From the NCBI GenBank assembly GCA_035477015.1, contig DATILB010000114.1:1-7173 (forward strand): a DNA stretch of 7,173 nucleotides. The letters are read 5' to 3'. Made by a program: the position numbers and the translations under genes. The stretch is from SSC3 sp035477015 (GTDB lineage Bacteria; Actinomycetota; Actinomycetes; Propionibacteriales; Nocardioidaceae). Every line of letters starts with the position of its first letter. Position 1 is the first letter of the stretch. Below, one piece after another: positions 1 through 5,907 of the stretch. The notes under the pieces were generated by a model. The model ran no database searches and had not been told where the DNA came from. It worked only from the letters and a program-made list of their open reading frames with translations.

Positions 1-1
1 G

Positions 2-979
2 CTGGTGTTCGGGCAGATTCTCGACCGCAAGGTGCGGATCCCCGAGACCGGCGTCGAAGGCACGGTGTACGACGTCGCGATGGAGCAGGAGCGCAACCGC
101 GACTGGGTGGTCAGCCGGGTCGCGCTGCAGGAGGGCTCCAAGCGCTTCGGCCGCAAGGGCCAGACACACGTGGCGAAGTGGGACGAGGTCGAGGGCTTCA
201 CCACGACCGAGGACAGCCAGGGCGCCACGCACCTGCTCGCGGCCCTCGAGGAGATGAAGCCGGCCGACCTGGCCAGCATGCTGCACGACCTGCCGTCGAA
301 ACGTCGATCGGAGGTCGCGGCGGCGCTGGACGACGAGAGGCTCGCCGACGTCCTCGAGGAGATGGTCGAAGAGGACCAGGTCGAGATCCTGGGAAACCTC
401 GACCGCGAGCGCGCAGCTGACGTGCTGGAGGAGATGTCGCCCGACGACGCAGCCGACCTCATCGCCGACCTTCCGTCCGAGACGGCAGAGATGCTGCTCG
501 CCCTGATGGAGCCGGAGGAGGCCGAAGAGGTGCGCCGCCTCCTCTCCTATGAGGAGCGCACTGCCGGCGGCATGATGACCACCGAGCCCGTGATCCTCCC
601 TCCGGACGCGACGGTGGCCGAGGCGCTCGCCCGCGTCCGCAATGCGGAGCTCACCCCCAGCCTCGCGGCCCTGGTCTACGTGACCCGGCCACCGCTCGAG
701 ACGCCCACCGGCAAGCTGCTCGGCGTCGCGCACATCCAGCGACTGCTTCGTGAGCCCCCGTCGACCATGGTCGCCACCATCATCGACGACGACCTCGAGG
801 CCCTGAAACCCACAGCCACGCTCGAGGAGTGCGCTCGCTACCTGGCGACGTACAACCTGGTGGCGGCTCCTGTCGTCGACGACAACAACCGCCTCGTGGG
901 CGCGATCACGGTTGACGACCTCCTTGACCACCTCCTGCCGGAGAACTGGCGTGAGCAGCAGGGGCGCCGCGATGGCTGA
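2..979 (+). CDS. PRC-barrel / MgtE_N / CBS-pair protein (magnesium-sensor-like), 5' end missing
   Basis: The reading frame is open to the left edge. A GTG at 5 is probably an internal valine, because relatives carry a longer N-terminal part, so I call this partial. Numbering from that GTG, residues about 1-67 look like the end of a PRC-barrel. Residues about 70-185 form the acidic, helical MgtE_N repeat region. Next comes the motif TAGGMMT (187-193), typical of the start of the MgtE CBS module. Two CBS domains follow at about 190-250 and 255-312; the second contains VGAITVDDLLD. The protein stops just after the second CBS domain, so the membrane channel domain of true MgtE magnesium channels is absent. 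It is therefore most likely a soluble relative of the MgtE cytosolic sensor that may bind Mg2+ or nucleotide. That role is inferred; I see no substrate. It overlaps the next gene by 8 bp, which suggests co-transcription. The mycobacterial counterpart, as I recall, is Rv1232c. Confidence 0.88.
   Translation: MVFGQILDRKVRIPETGVEGTVYDVAMEQERNRDWVVSRVALQEGSKRFGRKGQTHVAKWDEVEGFTTTEDSQGATHLLAALEEMKPADLASMLHDLPSKRRSEVAAALDDERLADVLEEMVEEDQVEILGNLDRERAADVLEEMSPDDAADLIADLPSETAEMLLALMEPEEAEEVRRLLSYEERTAGGMMTTEPVILPPDATVAEALARVRNAELTPSLAALVYVTRPPLETPTGKLLGVAHIQRLLREPPSTMVATIIDDDLEALKPTATLEECARYLATYNLVAAPVVDDNNRLVGAITVDDLLDHLLPENWREQQGRRDG
960..964 (+). promoter_or_regulatory. Ribosome-binding site deciding the DUF1003 start
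   Basis: AGGGG sits 7 bases before ATG 972, inside the end of the upstream gene. It supports ATG 972 over the in-frame GTG at 951 and the far-upstream ATG at 912. Confidence 0.5.
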
Positions 980-1508
980 GCGCAAACGCGACCGCACCTC
1001 GCGCCTCGACCAGCCGAAGGACACGCGGATCCAGCTCTTCCGTCGACCCAGCATCGACCGGGACCAGTTCGGCAAGTTCGCGGAAACCTTCGCCCGCTTC
1101 ATGGGCACGGCCAGGTTCCTGATCTACATGACGCTCTTCGTCGTCGTCTGGCTGGCCTGGAACTGGCTCGCCCCCGATGACGTGAAGTGGGACGACTACC
1201 CGTTCATCTTCCTCACTCTGATGCTCAGCCTCCAGGCGTCGTACGCCGCTCCGCTGATCCTGCTCGCGCAGAACCGTCAGGAGGACCGGGACCGCGTCAT
1301 CCAAGAGGGCGACCGTCAGGCGAACACCCGCGCCCACGCGGACATGGAGTTTCTCGCCCGGGAGATGGCCTCGTTGCGGATGGCGCTGGGTGAGGTCGCT
1401 ACGCGTGACTACGTCCGCTCCGAGCTTCGCTCGCTCCTGGCCGAGCTCGAGGAGCGGGCCGCCAAGGCCGAGCCCGACGCCGTCCCGAGTGACGAGGACC
1501 ACGGCTAG
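972..1508 (+). CDS. DUF1003 family membrane protein
   Basis: This encodes a 178-residue protein of the DUF1003 family. The N-terminus is basic and cytosolic. Two hydrophobic segments follow, at about residues 47-66 and 76-99. The family signature is clear: WDDYPFIFLTLMLSLQ, then YAAPLILLAQNRQEDRDR at the end of the second helix. The C-terminal third is charged and probably a coiled coil (about 112-165). I chose ATG 972 because AGGGG lies 7 bases before it; a GTG at 951 would add seven residues. The start lies inside the stop region of the upstream gene (8 bp overlap), which implies translational coupling. The function of DUF1003 is unknown. Pairing with the MgtE_N/CBS protein resembles Rv1231c-Rv1232c as I remember it and hints at a shared role at the membrane, but this is inference from position alone. 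Confidence 0.88.
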   Translation: MAERKRDRTSRLDQPKDTRIQLFRRPSIDRDQFGKFAETFARFMGTARFLIYMTLFVVVWLAWNWLAPDDVKWDDYPFIFLTLMLSLQASYAAPLILLAQNRQEDRDRVIQEGDRQANTRAHADMEFLAREMASLRMALGEVATRDYVRSELRSLLAELEERAAKAEPDAVPSDEDHG

Positions 1509-1526
1509 TCCCGGCTGGGCGCGACG

Positions 1527-1532
1527 TACCCT
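1527..1532 (+). promoter_or_regulatory. -10 hexamer of a probable leaderless promoter for mrp
   Basis: TACCCT fits the actinobacterial -10 consensus TANNNT and ends 6 bases before ATG 1539. Transcription would therefore start at or very near the start codon. There is no Shine-Dalgarno sequence before the ATG, which agrees with a leaderless mRNA. No clear -35 box is visible about 17 bases further upstream. Confidence 0.6.
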
Positions 1533-1538
1533 AGTCGC

Positions 1539-2684
1539 ATGACCTCCCCCCTTCTCGAGCAGATCAACGCTGCGCTCGCGACCGTCAACGACCCGGAGAT
1601 CCGCCGGCCGATCACCGACATCGGCATGGTCGACTCCGTGGACGTCTCCGAGGACGGCCGTGTCGGCGTGAAGGTGCTCCTGACGGTCTCAGGCTGCCCG
1701 ATGAAGGAGAAGCTCACCAACGACGTCACCGCGGCCGTCTCCAAGGTGCCTGGCGTCAGCGGCGTGGACGTCACCCTCGGCGTGATGAGCGCCGAGCAGC
1801 GGGCGGCCCTGCAGGAGACGCTCCGCGGCGGCCAGCCCGCCAAGGAGATCCCGTTCGCGAAGCCCGGGTCGCTCACCAAGGTCTACGCCATCGCCTCCGG
1901 CAAGGGTGGCGTCGGGAAGTCGTCGGTCACCGTCAACCTGGCCGTCGCCATGGCTCAGCAGGGACTCAAGGTCGGCATTGTCGACGCGGACATCTACGGC
2001 CACTCGGTCCCCGCGATGCTCGGCGTCGCCGACATGCGCCCGACGCAGGTCGAAGAGATGATCATGCCGGTCCCGACTGACACCGGCGTCAGCGTCATCT
2101 CGATCGGCATGCTCAAGCCGCGGCGCGACCAGGTCGTCGCGTGGCGTGGCCCGATGCTCGACAGGGCTCTGGTCCAGATGCTCTCCGACGTCTTCTGGGG
2201 CGACATCGACGTGCTGCTGCTCGACCTGCCCCCGGGCACGGGAGACGTGGCCATCTCGCTCGGCCAGCACCTGCCGAACGCCGAGGTGATCGTGGTGACC
2301 ACACCGCAGGAAGCAGCAGCCGAGGTCGCCGAGCGGGCCGGCACGATGGCGTCGATGATGCACCAGCGCGTGGTGGGCGTCGTCGAGAACATGTCGCACC
2401 TCGTGCTCCCCGACGGCTCCACCATGGAGGTCTTCGGCTCGGGAGGTGGCAAGCGGGTCGCCGAGACTCTCTCCACGCGGTTCGGGTACGACGTACCGCT
2501 CCTGGGCGCGATCCCCCTGGACACCCGGCTGCGCGAAGGCGGCGACAACGGCATCCCGATCGTGCTCAGCGACCCCGAGGCACCCGCCGCAGCCGAGCTG
2601 CTCAAGGTCGCGACGACGCTGAGCGGCCGTGGCCGTGGCCTGGTGGGTCTCCAGCTCGGCCTGACGCCCTCCGGTCGGCTGTAG
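1539..2684 (+). CDS. mrp: Mrp/ApbC-type P-loop ATPase, iron-sulfur cluster carrier family
   Basis: This is a 381-residue protein of the Mrp/NBP35 branch of the SIMIBI NTPases, which in other bacteria bind and transfer Fe-S clusters in the cytoplasm. Residues about 4-80 are a MIP18 (DUF59) domain with its conserved cysteine at 53 (SGCPMKE). The ATPase domain begins at about 113. It has the deviant Walker A GKGGVGKSS at 121-129, the switch I-like DADIYGHSVP at 149-158, and Walker B/switch II LLLDLPPGTGD at 226-236. After ENMSH (283-287) many Mrp proteins carry a CPxC cluster ligand pair. Here that stretch reads LVLPDG, and Cys53 is the only cysteine in the protein. I believe this loss is usual in actinobacterial Mrp. 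Cluster binding by a dimer through Cys53 alone is possible but unproven. ATG 1539 is supported by the -10 hexamer just upstream. The gap to tatB is 28 bp. Confidence 0.95.
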   Translation: MTSPLLEQINAALATVNDPEIRRPITDIGMVDSVDVSEDGRVGVKVLLTVSGCPMKEKLTNDVTAAVSKVPGVSGVDVTLGVMSAEQRAALQETLRGGQPAKEIPFAKPGSLTKVYAIASGKGGVGKSSVTVNLAVAMAQQGLKVGIVDADIYGHSVPAMLGVADMRPTQVEEMIMPVPTDTGVSVISIGMLKPRRDQVVAWRGPMLDRALVQMLSDVFWGDIDVLLLDLPPGTGDVAISLGQHLPNAEVIVVTTPQEAAAEVAERAGTMASMMHQRVVGVVENMSHLVLPDGSTMEVFGSGGGKRVAETLSTRFGYDVPLLGAIPLDTRLREGGDNGIPIVLSDPEAPAAAELLKVATTLSGRGRGLVGLQLGLTPSGRL

Positions 2685-2700
2685 CACTTCGCCATCCGGG

Positions 2701-2706
2701 TAGGGT
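2701..2706 (+). promoter_or_regulatory. -10 hexamer of a probable leaderless promoter for tatB
   Basis: TAGGGT ends exactly 6 bases before GTG 2713, with no Shine-Dalgarno sequence between. It lies in the 28 bp mrp-tatB gap, so tatB may be transcribed independently of mrp. No convincing -35 box is seen. Confidence 0.6.
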
Positions 2707-2712
2707 CGCGCT

Positions 2713-3042
2713 GTGTTCGGCATCGGTATCCCGGAGCTCTTGGTGATCGTCGTGGTCGCCATGTTCGTGTTCGGTCCGGACCGGCTGCCCGACTTCGCCC
2801 GTCAGTCCGGGCGCTTCATCCGTCAGCTGCGCAAACTGACCCAGCAGGCCCGCGACGACATCCGCACCGAGCTCGGCCCGGAGTTCGCCGACTTCGAGAT
2901 CACCGACCTCGACCCGCGCCGGGCGATCCGCAAGCACATCATGGAGGCGTGGGACGACGCGGACGAGGCGTCATCCACCAAGCCGCGCCTGCACCCGCTC
3001 GCCGAGGGCGAGCGCCCGCCTTACGACGCGGATGCCACGTAA
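2713..3042 (+). CDS. tatB: Sec-independent protein translocase subunit TatB
   Basis: This 109-residue protein has the TatA/B fold. A very short N-terminal transmembrane helix (about residues 6-20) is followed by the hinge FGP (20-22) and an amphipathic helix beginning DRLPDFARQSGRFIRQLR. A charged, probably disordered tail ends the protein. TatB rather than TatA is supported by MFGIGIPEL with Glu8, the Gly21-Pro22 hinge, and a tail longer than is usual for TatA. TatB works with TatC as the receptor for twin-arginine signal peptides at the cytoplasmic membrane. No tatC or tatA is in this window. Translation starts at a GTG preceded by a leaderless-type -10 hexamer. The gene converges on htrA with 13 bp between the stop codons. 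The same neighbourhood, htrA beside tatB, is what I recall from mycobacteria. Confidence 0.93.
   Translation: MFGIGIPELLVIVVVAMFVFGPDRLPDFARQSGRFIRQLRKLTQQARDDIRTELGPEFADFEITDLDPRRAIRKHIMEAWDDADEASSTKPRLHPLAEGERPPYDADAT
2996..3014. terminator. Strong GC hairpin at the 3' end of tatB, candidate terminator or pause site
   Basis: An 8-bp perfect inverted repeat (CGCTCGCC and GGCGAGCG) surrounds a 3-base loop, GAG. It sits in the tatB coding sequence 26 bases before the stop codon and about 42 bases beyond the htrA stop on the opposite strand. No T-run follows on either strand, so it is not a canonical Rho-independent terminator. A hairpin without a T-tract could act on the htrA transcript, or the repeat may be a coincidence of GC-rich coding DNA. 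Confidence 0.25.
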
Positions 3043-3055
3043 AGCTATCGGCTGA

Positions 3056-4567
3056 CTACTCCGGTCGGTCGGACTGGGCGTCAAGCGTGATCTCGACGTC
3101 GTTGGGACTACCGCTGCGCAGGTAGGTCAGCGTGATCGTGTCACCCGGCTGATGCGCACGGATCGCCACGATGAGCCCGATGCTGTCCTCGACCGGCTTG
3201 CCGTTGACCGCGACCACGAGGTCGTCCTTGCGCAGGCCGGCGATCGCTGCCGGGTCCCCGACGCTGACGTCGACGATGTGCGCACCCTTCTTCTCGGGCA
3301 AGGTGTTCACGTTCGCGCCGATGATCGGGTACTGCGCCTCGCCCGTCCGCAGGATCTGTCGCGCGGTGATCCGGACCTGCTCCATCGGGATGGCGAAGCC
3401 GACGCCGATGCTGCCCGCCTGCTCGTCACCCGTGCCGCCGGTGGTGGCGATCGCGGAGTTGACGCCGACGACCTGTCCGCGCAGGTTCACCAGCGGTCCG
3501 CCCGAGTTGCCGGGGTTGATCGCGGCATCGGTCTGCACCGCGTTGATGTACGACGAGTCGCCTGACTCGCCACTCGTCGTCACCGGCCGGTCGATGGCGG
3601 AGATGATCCCGGACGTGACCGTGCTGGACAGGCCAAGCGGCGAACCGAAGGCGACGACGGTCTCGCCGATCCGCATCGCCCGGGACGATCCGAGCGCCGC
3701 CGGCTGCAGCCCTTCGTAGTTGTCGATCGCGAGAACGGCGATGTCGTAGACCGGGCTCCGGCCGATGATCCGGGCGGAGTGCGAGCGGCCGTCATGGTCG
3801 ACGACCTCGATCTCGTCCTTGCCGGTGGCATCCGCGACCACGTGGTTGTTGGTGATCACGTGGCCCTTGTCGTCGACCACGAAGCCCGAACCGGTGCCTC
3901 CCTCGCCAGTGCCTGTGCCACCCCGGGCGTTGACCTGGACGGTGCTGGGCAAGAGCTGCGCCGCGACGGCGGCGATGCTGGCGTTGCCTTCCGGCAAGGG
4001 CGCCTCGGACGACGGCAGAGCGTCCACCTCGCCGGTCGGGTCCGTCGATGCGTCGAAGAAGCCGTCGTTCGACGTGCTGTCGCCGGCGACGATGGTCCCG
4101 CCGATGGCGCCGCCGATCGTCCCCACGATGAGCGCGGTCGCGGCAACCACGGGCCACAGCCATCCGGGCACGCGCACCTTCGGTGGCTCCTGCGTGGGCT
4201 GGGTCTGGGAGTACTGGGCGTACTCGTAGCCCCAGGGGTCGTACTGGGGCTGCGGGGCCTGTTCGTAGGGGGCCTGCTCGTACGGCGCCTGCCCGTAATG
4301 GCTGGGCGAGTACTCCGGCTGCTGCACGGGCGGCTGGGGCGCGACCGGCTGCGGCTCGACGTACTGGGGCTGTGGGTCCTGAGGCTGTGGGTACTGAGGC
4401 TGCGTCTGCCCGTAGGTGTACGGGTACGGCGGCGGCGGTGGGTACTGAGCCTGCTGCGGCGGTGGCCAGAGCTGAGCGGTGTCCTCGTGCTGGGGCGCGC
4501 CGGTGTCGCCGAGCACCTCGGTGGGCTCGTTGTCCGGCTCCGGCGGACGCTCCTGCTCGTTGGTCAC
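3056..4567 (-). CDS. htrA: HtrA/DegP-like membrane-anchored serine protease with PDZ domain
   Basis: From GTG 4567 the product has 503 residues. Residues 1 to about 130 are a cytosolic tail rich in Pro, Gln and Tyr, with short tandem repeats. A transmembrane segment follows at about 135-162. The trypsin-like domain carries the triad His242 (ITNNHVV), Asp275 (YDIAVLAID) and Ser355 (NPGNSGGPLVN). A PDZ domain occupies about 415-497, with GLRKDDLVVAVNGKPV. This is the HtrA layout: an envelope protease/chaperone facing outside that removes misfolded proteins under stress. An in-frame ATG at 4585 would give 509 residues. I prefer GTG 4567 because CAAAAT ends 6 bases before it, while the ATG lacks a ribosome-binding site. 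The gene follows rseA after 33 bp (15 bp from the ATG), so it may be read both from the sigE operon and from its own promoter. Linkage to sigE suggests a stress-response target or a regulator of the anti-sigma factor. Confidence 0.94.
   Translation of the reverse strand: MTNEQERPPEPDNEPTEVLGDTGAPQHEDTAQLWPPPQQAQYPPPPPYPYTYGQTQPQYPQPQDPQPQYVEPQPVAPQPPVQQPEYSPSHYGQAPYEQAPYEQAPQPQYDPWGYEYAQYSQTQPTQEPPKVRVPGWLWPVVAATALIVGTIGGAIGGTIVAGDSTSNDGFFDASTDPTGEVDALPSSEAPLPEGNASIAAVAAQLLPSTVQVNARGGTGTGEGGTGSGFVVDDKGHVITNNHVVADATGKDEIEVVDHDGRSHSARIIGRSPVYDIAVLAIDNYEGLQPAALGSSRAMRIGETVVAFGSPLGLSSTVTSGIISAIDRPVTTSGESGDSSYINAVQTDAAINPGNSGGPLVNLRGQVVGVNSAIATTGGTGDEQAGSIGVGFAIPMEQVRITARQILRTGEAQYPIIGANVNTLPEKKGAHIVDVSVGDPAAIAGLRKDDLVVAVNGKPVEDSIGLIVAIRAHQPGDTITLTYLRSGSPNDVEITLDAQSDRPE
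4257..4301. repeat. Three 15-bp imperfect tandem units in the htrA N-terminal region
   Basis: Units 4257-4271, 4272-4286 and 4287-4301 share the core GCCTG(T/C)(T/C)CGTA. On the minus strand they encode repeated five-residue units of the form Tyr-(Glu/Gly)-Gln-Ala-Pro. The number of units may vary between strains through slippage without breaking the frame. Confidence 0.6.
4361..4405. repeat. Three 15-bp imperfect tandem units, second block in htrA
   Basis: Units 4361-4375, 4376-4390 and 4391-4405 share the pattern G(T)NCTGNGGCTGTGG. They encode Pro-Gln-Pro-Gln-(Tyr/Asp) units in the cytosolic tail. The repeat length matches the other block, so the whole tail probably grew by five-codon duplications. 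Confidence 0.55.
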
Positions 4568-4573
4568 TGCATC

Positions 4574-4579
4574 ATTTTG
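4574..4579 (-). promoter_or_regulatory. -10 hexamer of a probable leaderless promoter for htrA
   Basis: On the minus strand CAAAAT ends 6 bases before GTG 4567, the same spacing seen at mrp, tatB and the methyltransferase. The first base departs from TANNNT, so this is the weakest of the set. If real, it places the htrA start at the GTG and gives htrA a promoter separate from sigE-rseA. Confidence 0.45.
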
Positions 4580-4600
4580 CCGCATGGGCGCCAGCAGCGG

Positions 4601-5155
4601 TCACTCGGCTGCGATCAGGGGTACGGCGGTGGCCACACGTGAGCCCACGGGAACCCGCCAGCCCTGGAGTCGGCCGTGCACCTCCGCGACGGTCGGAAGC
4701 ACGGCGGAGGTGGGGGTCGAGGTAGGGGTTCCCGAGCCGATCGAGGTGATCGGGGGCCCGGAGGGTCCACCTAGGCCGAACGAGCCCAGAGCGGCGAACC
4801 CGAGCACCGCGACGGAGCCGGCCCCGGCGACCGCGAAACCGGTCCGGCGGCGGTGGCGGGTCTGGCTCTCGAGCCGGTCGACCTCGGCCCAGGCTTCGAG
4901 GCCCTCCCACGTGGGCGAACCCTCTGCGGAGAGTCCTTGCAGCGACTGGAGCGACCCGAGCAGTCGGGCGGAGGGTTCGTTGCCGCACATGGTCGAGAGC
5001 CGACGCTTGATCCAGGCCTCGCGTTCGACGAGCCCGCGGCACTGGGAACACGACAGGACGTGGTCCCAGGCACGCTCGGTCGTCTCAGCGTCGAGCTGGC
5101 CGTCCACGAGCGCGCTGACGGTGGTGCCGAGATGACCGCCGAACCGGCGCATCAC
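4601..5155 (-). CDS. rseA: Zinc-binding (ZAS-type) membrane anti-sigma factor of SigE
   Basis: The product has 184 residues from GTG 5155, or 183 from the adjacent ATG 5152. Residues 8-57 form a zinc-associated anti-sigma domain: HLGTTVSALVDGQLD, then His32-x3-Cys36-x2-Cys39 (HVLSCSQC), then a basic helix with REAWIKRRL. This domain normally clamps its partner sigma factor at the membrane face. A hydrophobic helix at about 106-128 is a likely membrane anchor. It is followed by an outer segment rich in Ser, Thr and Pro with a small C-terminal part. The sigE stop overlaps this start (GTGATG, with TGA inside), so the two are translationally coupled, which helps keep sigma and anti-sigma balanced. 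No good Shine-Dalgarno precedes the start, in line with coupling. The symbol follows the mycobacterial SigE-RseA pair and rests on synteny; which start codon is used is undecided. Confidence 0.9.
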   Translation of the reverse strand: MMRRFGGHLGTTVSALVDGQLDAETTERAWDHVLSCSQCRGLVEREAWIKRRLSTMCGNEPSARLLGSLQSLQGLSAEGSPTWEGLEAWAEVDRLESQTRHRRRTGFAVAGAGSVAVLGFAALGSFGLGGPSGPPITSIGSGTPTSTPTSAVLPTVAEVHGRLQGWRVPVGSRVATAVPLIAAE

Positions 5156-5748
5156 GTCGGAAGGCCCACGGGCTCGACGGGGCCCGAGTAGCGCTGCCGA
5201 CCGGGCGCAGGCGCTCGGTGAGCCAGTGCCTTGCGCAGCATCGCCCGGCCGCGGTGGATGCGGGAGCGCACCGTGCCGAGCTTGAGCCCGAGGACGTCCG
5301 CGATCTCGTCGTACGACAGGCCCTCGATGTCGCAGAGCACGACCGCGGCGCGGAAGTCTGGGGACAGCGCGGAGAGGGCTGCCTCGACGTCGTCGTCGAA
5401 GTGCATGTCCATCAGCACCATCTCGGGTGCCGGCAGCCGGCCCGGGAGGCGCTGGTCGGCATCATCGGCGAGCGCGTCGAAGCGGATCTTGGCCTTGCGA
5501 CGTGCGCCGTCGAGGAAGAGGTTCGTGGTGATGCGGTGCAGCCAGCCCTCGAAGGTGCCCGGGGTGTAGCTCGACAGCGAGCGGAACACCCGGACGAACA
5601 CCTCCTGGGTGAGGTCCTCGGCGTCGTGCGGGTTGCCCGTGAGGCGGTAGGCCAGCCGGTACACCCGAGCCGAGTGCTGCGCGACGATTTCTTCCCACGA
5701 CGGCGGAGTCCACTCCTGCGCGTCCGGGCCCGGTGTCTGCTCGGTCAC
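5152..5748 (-). CDS. sigE: ECF-family RNA polymerase sigma factor, SigE-like
   Basis: From GTG 5748 the product has 198 residues. Region 2 covers about 18-90, with the core-binding/-10 recognition stretch DAEDLTQEVFVRVFRSL (42-58) and GWLHRITTNLFLD (68-80). A linker follows. Region 4 covers about 117-176, with the helix-turn-helix LSYDEIADVLGLKLGTVRSRIHRGR that reads the -35 element. Sigma regions 1 and 3 are absent, as in all ECF factors. I chose GTG 5748 because AAGGAG lies 6 bases before it. Upstream in-frame ATGs at 5787 and 5781 would add 13 or 11 residues but have weaker signals. The gene heads an operon with its anti-sigma factor and htrA, which is the arrangement of the mycobacterial SigE envelope-stress system. 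The name is by synteny and overall similarity; the ECF call itself is certain. Confidence 0.93.
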   Translation of the reverse strand: MTEQTPGPDAQEWTPPSWEEIVAQHSARVYRLAYRLTGNPHDAEDLTQEVFVRVFRSLSSYTPGTFEGWLHRITTNLFLDGARRKAKIRFDALADDADQRLPGRLPAPEMVLMDMHFDDDVEAALSALSPDFRAAVVLCDIEGLSYDEIADVLGLKLGTVRSRIHRGRAMLRKALAHRAPAPGRQRYSGPVEPVGLPT

Positions 5749-5754
5749 CCTGGG

Positions 5755-5760
5755 CTCCTT
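5755..5760 (-). promoter_or_regulatory. Strong Shine-Dalgarno sequence of sigE
   Basis: On the minus strand AAGGAG, preceded by a run of G, ends 6 bases before GTG 5748. It is the best ribosome-binding site in the window and decides the sigE start. It also shows that the sigE mRNA has a leader, unlike several neighbouring genes. Confidence 0.7.
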
Positions 5761-5807
5761 CCCCCGTTGCCTTGCCAGCATCGCCATGCGCTCTGCTTAC
5801 TCCCATC

Positions 5808-5835
5808 AGACTAGGAAGGTGGTCTGAGAGTTCCC
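5808..5835 (-). promoter_or_regulatory. Candidate ECF-type (possibly autoregulatory) promoter of sigE
   Basis: On the minus strand GGGAAC at 5835-5830 matches the -35 core GGAAC of many ECF sigma factors. After GGAAC come 16 bases and then TAGTCT at 5813-5808, which contains a GTC like the usual CGTC/CGTT -10 core. The start site would fall near 5801, giving a leader of about 50 bases before GTG 5748. The -35 is good and the -10 only partial. Self-activation by SigE is an inference from how such operons usually work. Confidence 0.4.
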
Positions 5836-5872
5836 TGATAGCAACCTCTTTTTCCTCAACGGCCCTGGCTCC

Positions 5873-5892
5873 CCCGGTGTTCCCAAACCGGG
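5873..5892. promoter_or_regulatory. Inverted repeat in the sigE-methyltransferase divergent region, possible operator
   Basis: CCCGGT at 5873-5878 and ACCGGG at 5887-5892 form a perfect 6-bp dyad around an 8-base spacer. It covers the region where the -35 of the methyltransferase promoter would lie and ends 3 bases before its -10 hexamer. The position would suit a regulator binding site, but a 6-bp dyad can occur by chance in GC-rich DNA. Confidence 0.3.
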
Positions 5893-5895
5893 CGA

Positions 5896-5901
5896 TAGGG
5901 T
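5896..5901 (+). promoter_or_regulatory. -10 hexamer of a probable leaderless promoter for the O-methyltransferase
   Basis: TAGGGT ends 6 bases before ATG 5908. The hexamer and spacing are the same as at tatB. No ribosome-binding site lies between them. Confidence 0.6.
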
Positions 5902-5907
5902 CCTGAC

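Noticed and set aside
912..971. Upstream ATG at 912 or GTG at 951 for the DUF1003 gene
   Set aside because: The extra residues lie opposite conserved CBS-domain coding sequence in another frame, and AGGGG is well placed for ATG 972.
1689..2762. Long minus-strand open frame of 357 codons opposite mrp
   Set aside because: Its translation is low-complexity, rich in Arg, His, Asp and Gly, and matches no family. It mirrors the strong G/C third-position bias of mrp, which has intact catalytic motifs.
3779..4642. Long plus-strand open frame of 287 codons opposite htrA
   Set aside because: It is composed largely of Arg, Gly, Val and Leu runs and lies opposite the protease and the repeat-rich tail of htrA. 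No ribosome-binding site or recognisable motif.
4727..4733. GGGAACC on the minus strand inside rseA, considered as an ECF -35 for htrA
   Set aside because: No CGTT/CGTC-type -10 follows at 15-18 bases, and it is about 160 bases from the htrA start.
5749..5787. ATG 5787 as the sigE start
   Set aside because: It lacks a well-spaced ribosome-binding site, while AAGGAG lies 6 bases before GTG 5748. The extra 13 residues are outside the sigma region 2 domain. Kept only as a possible isoform start.
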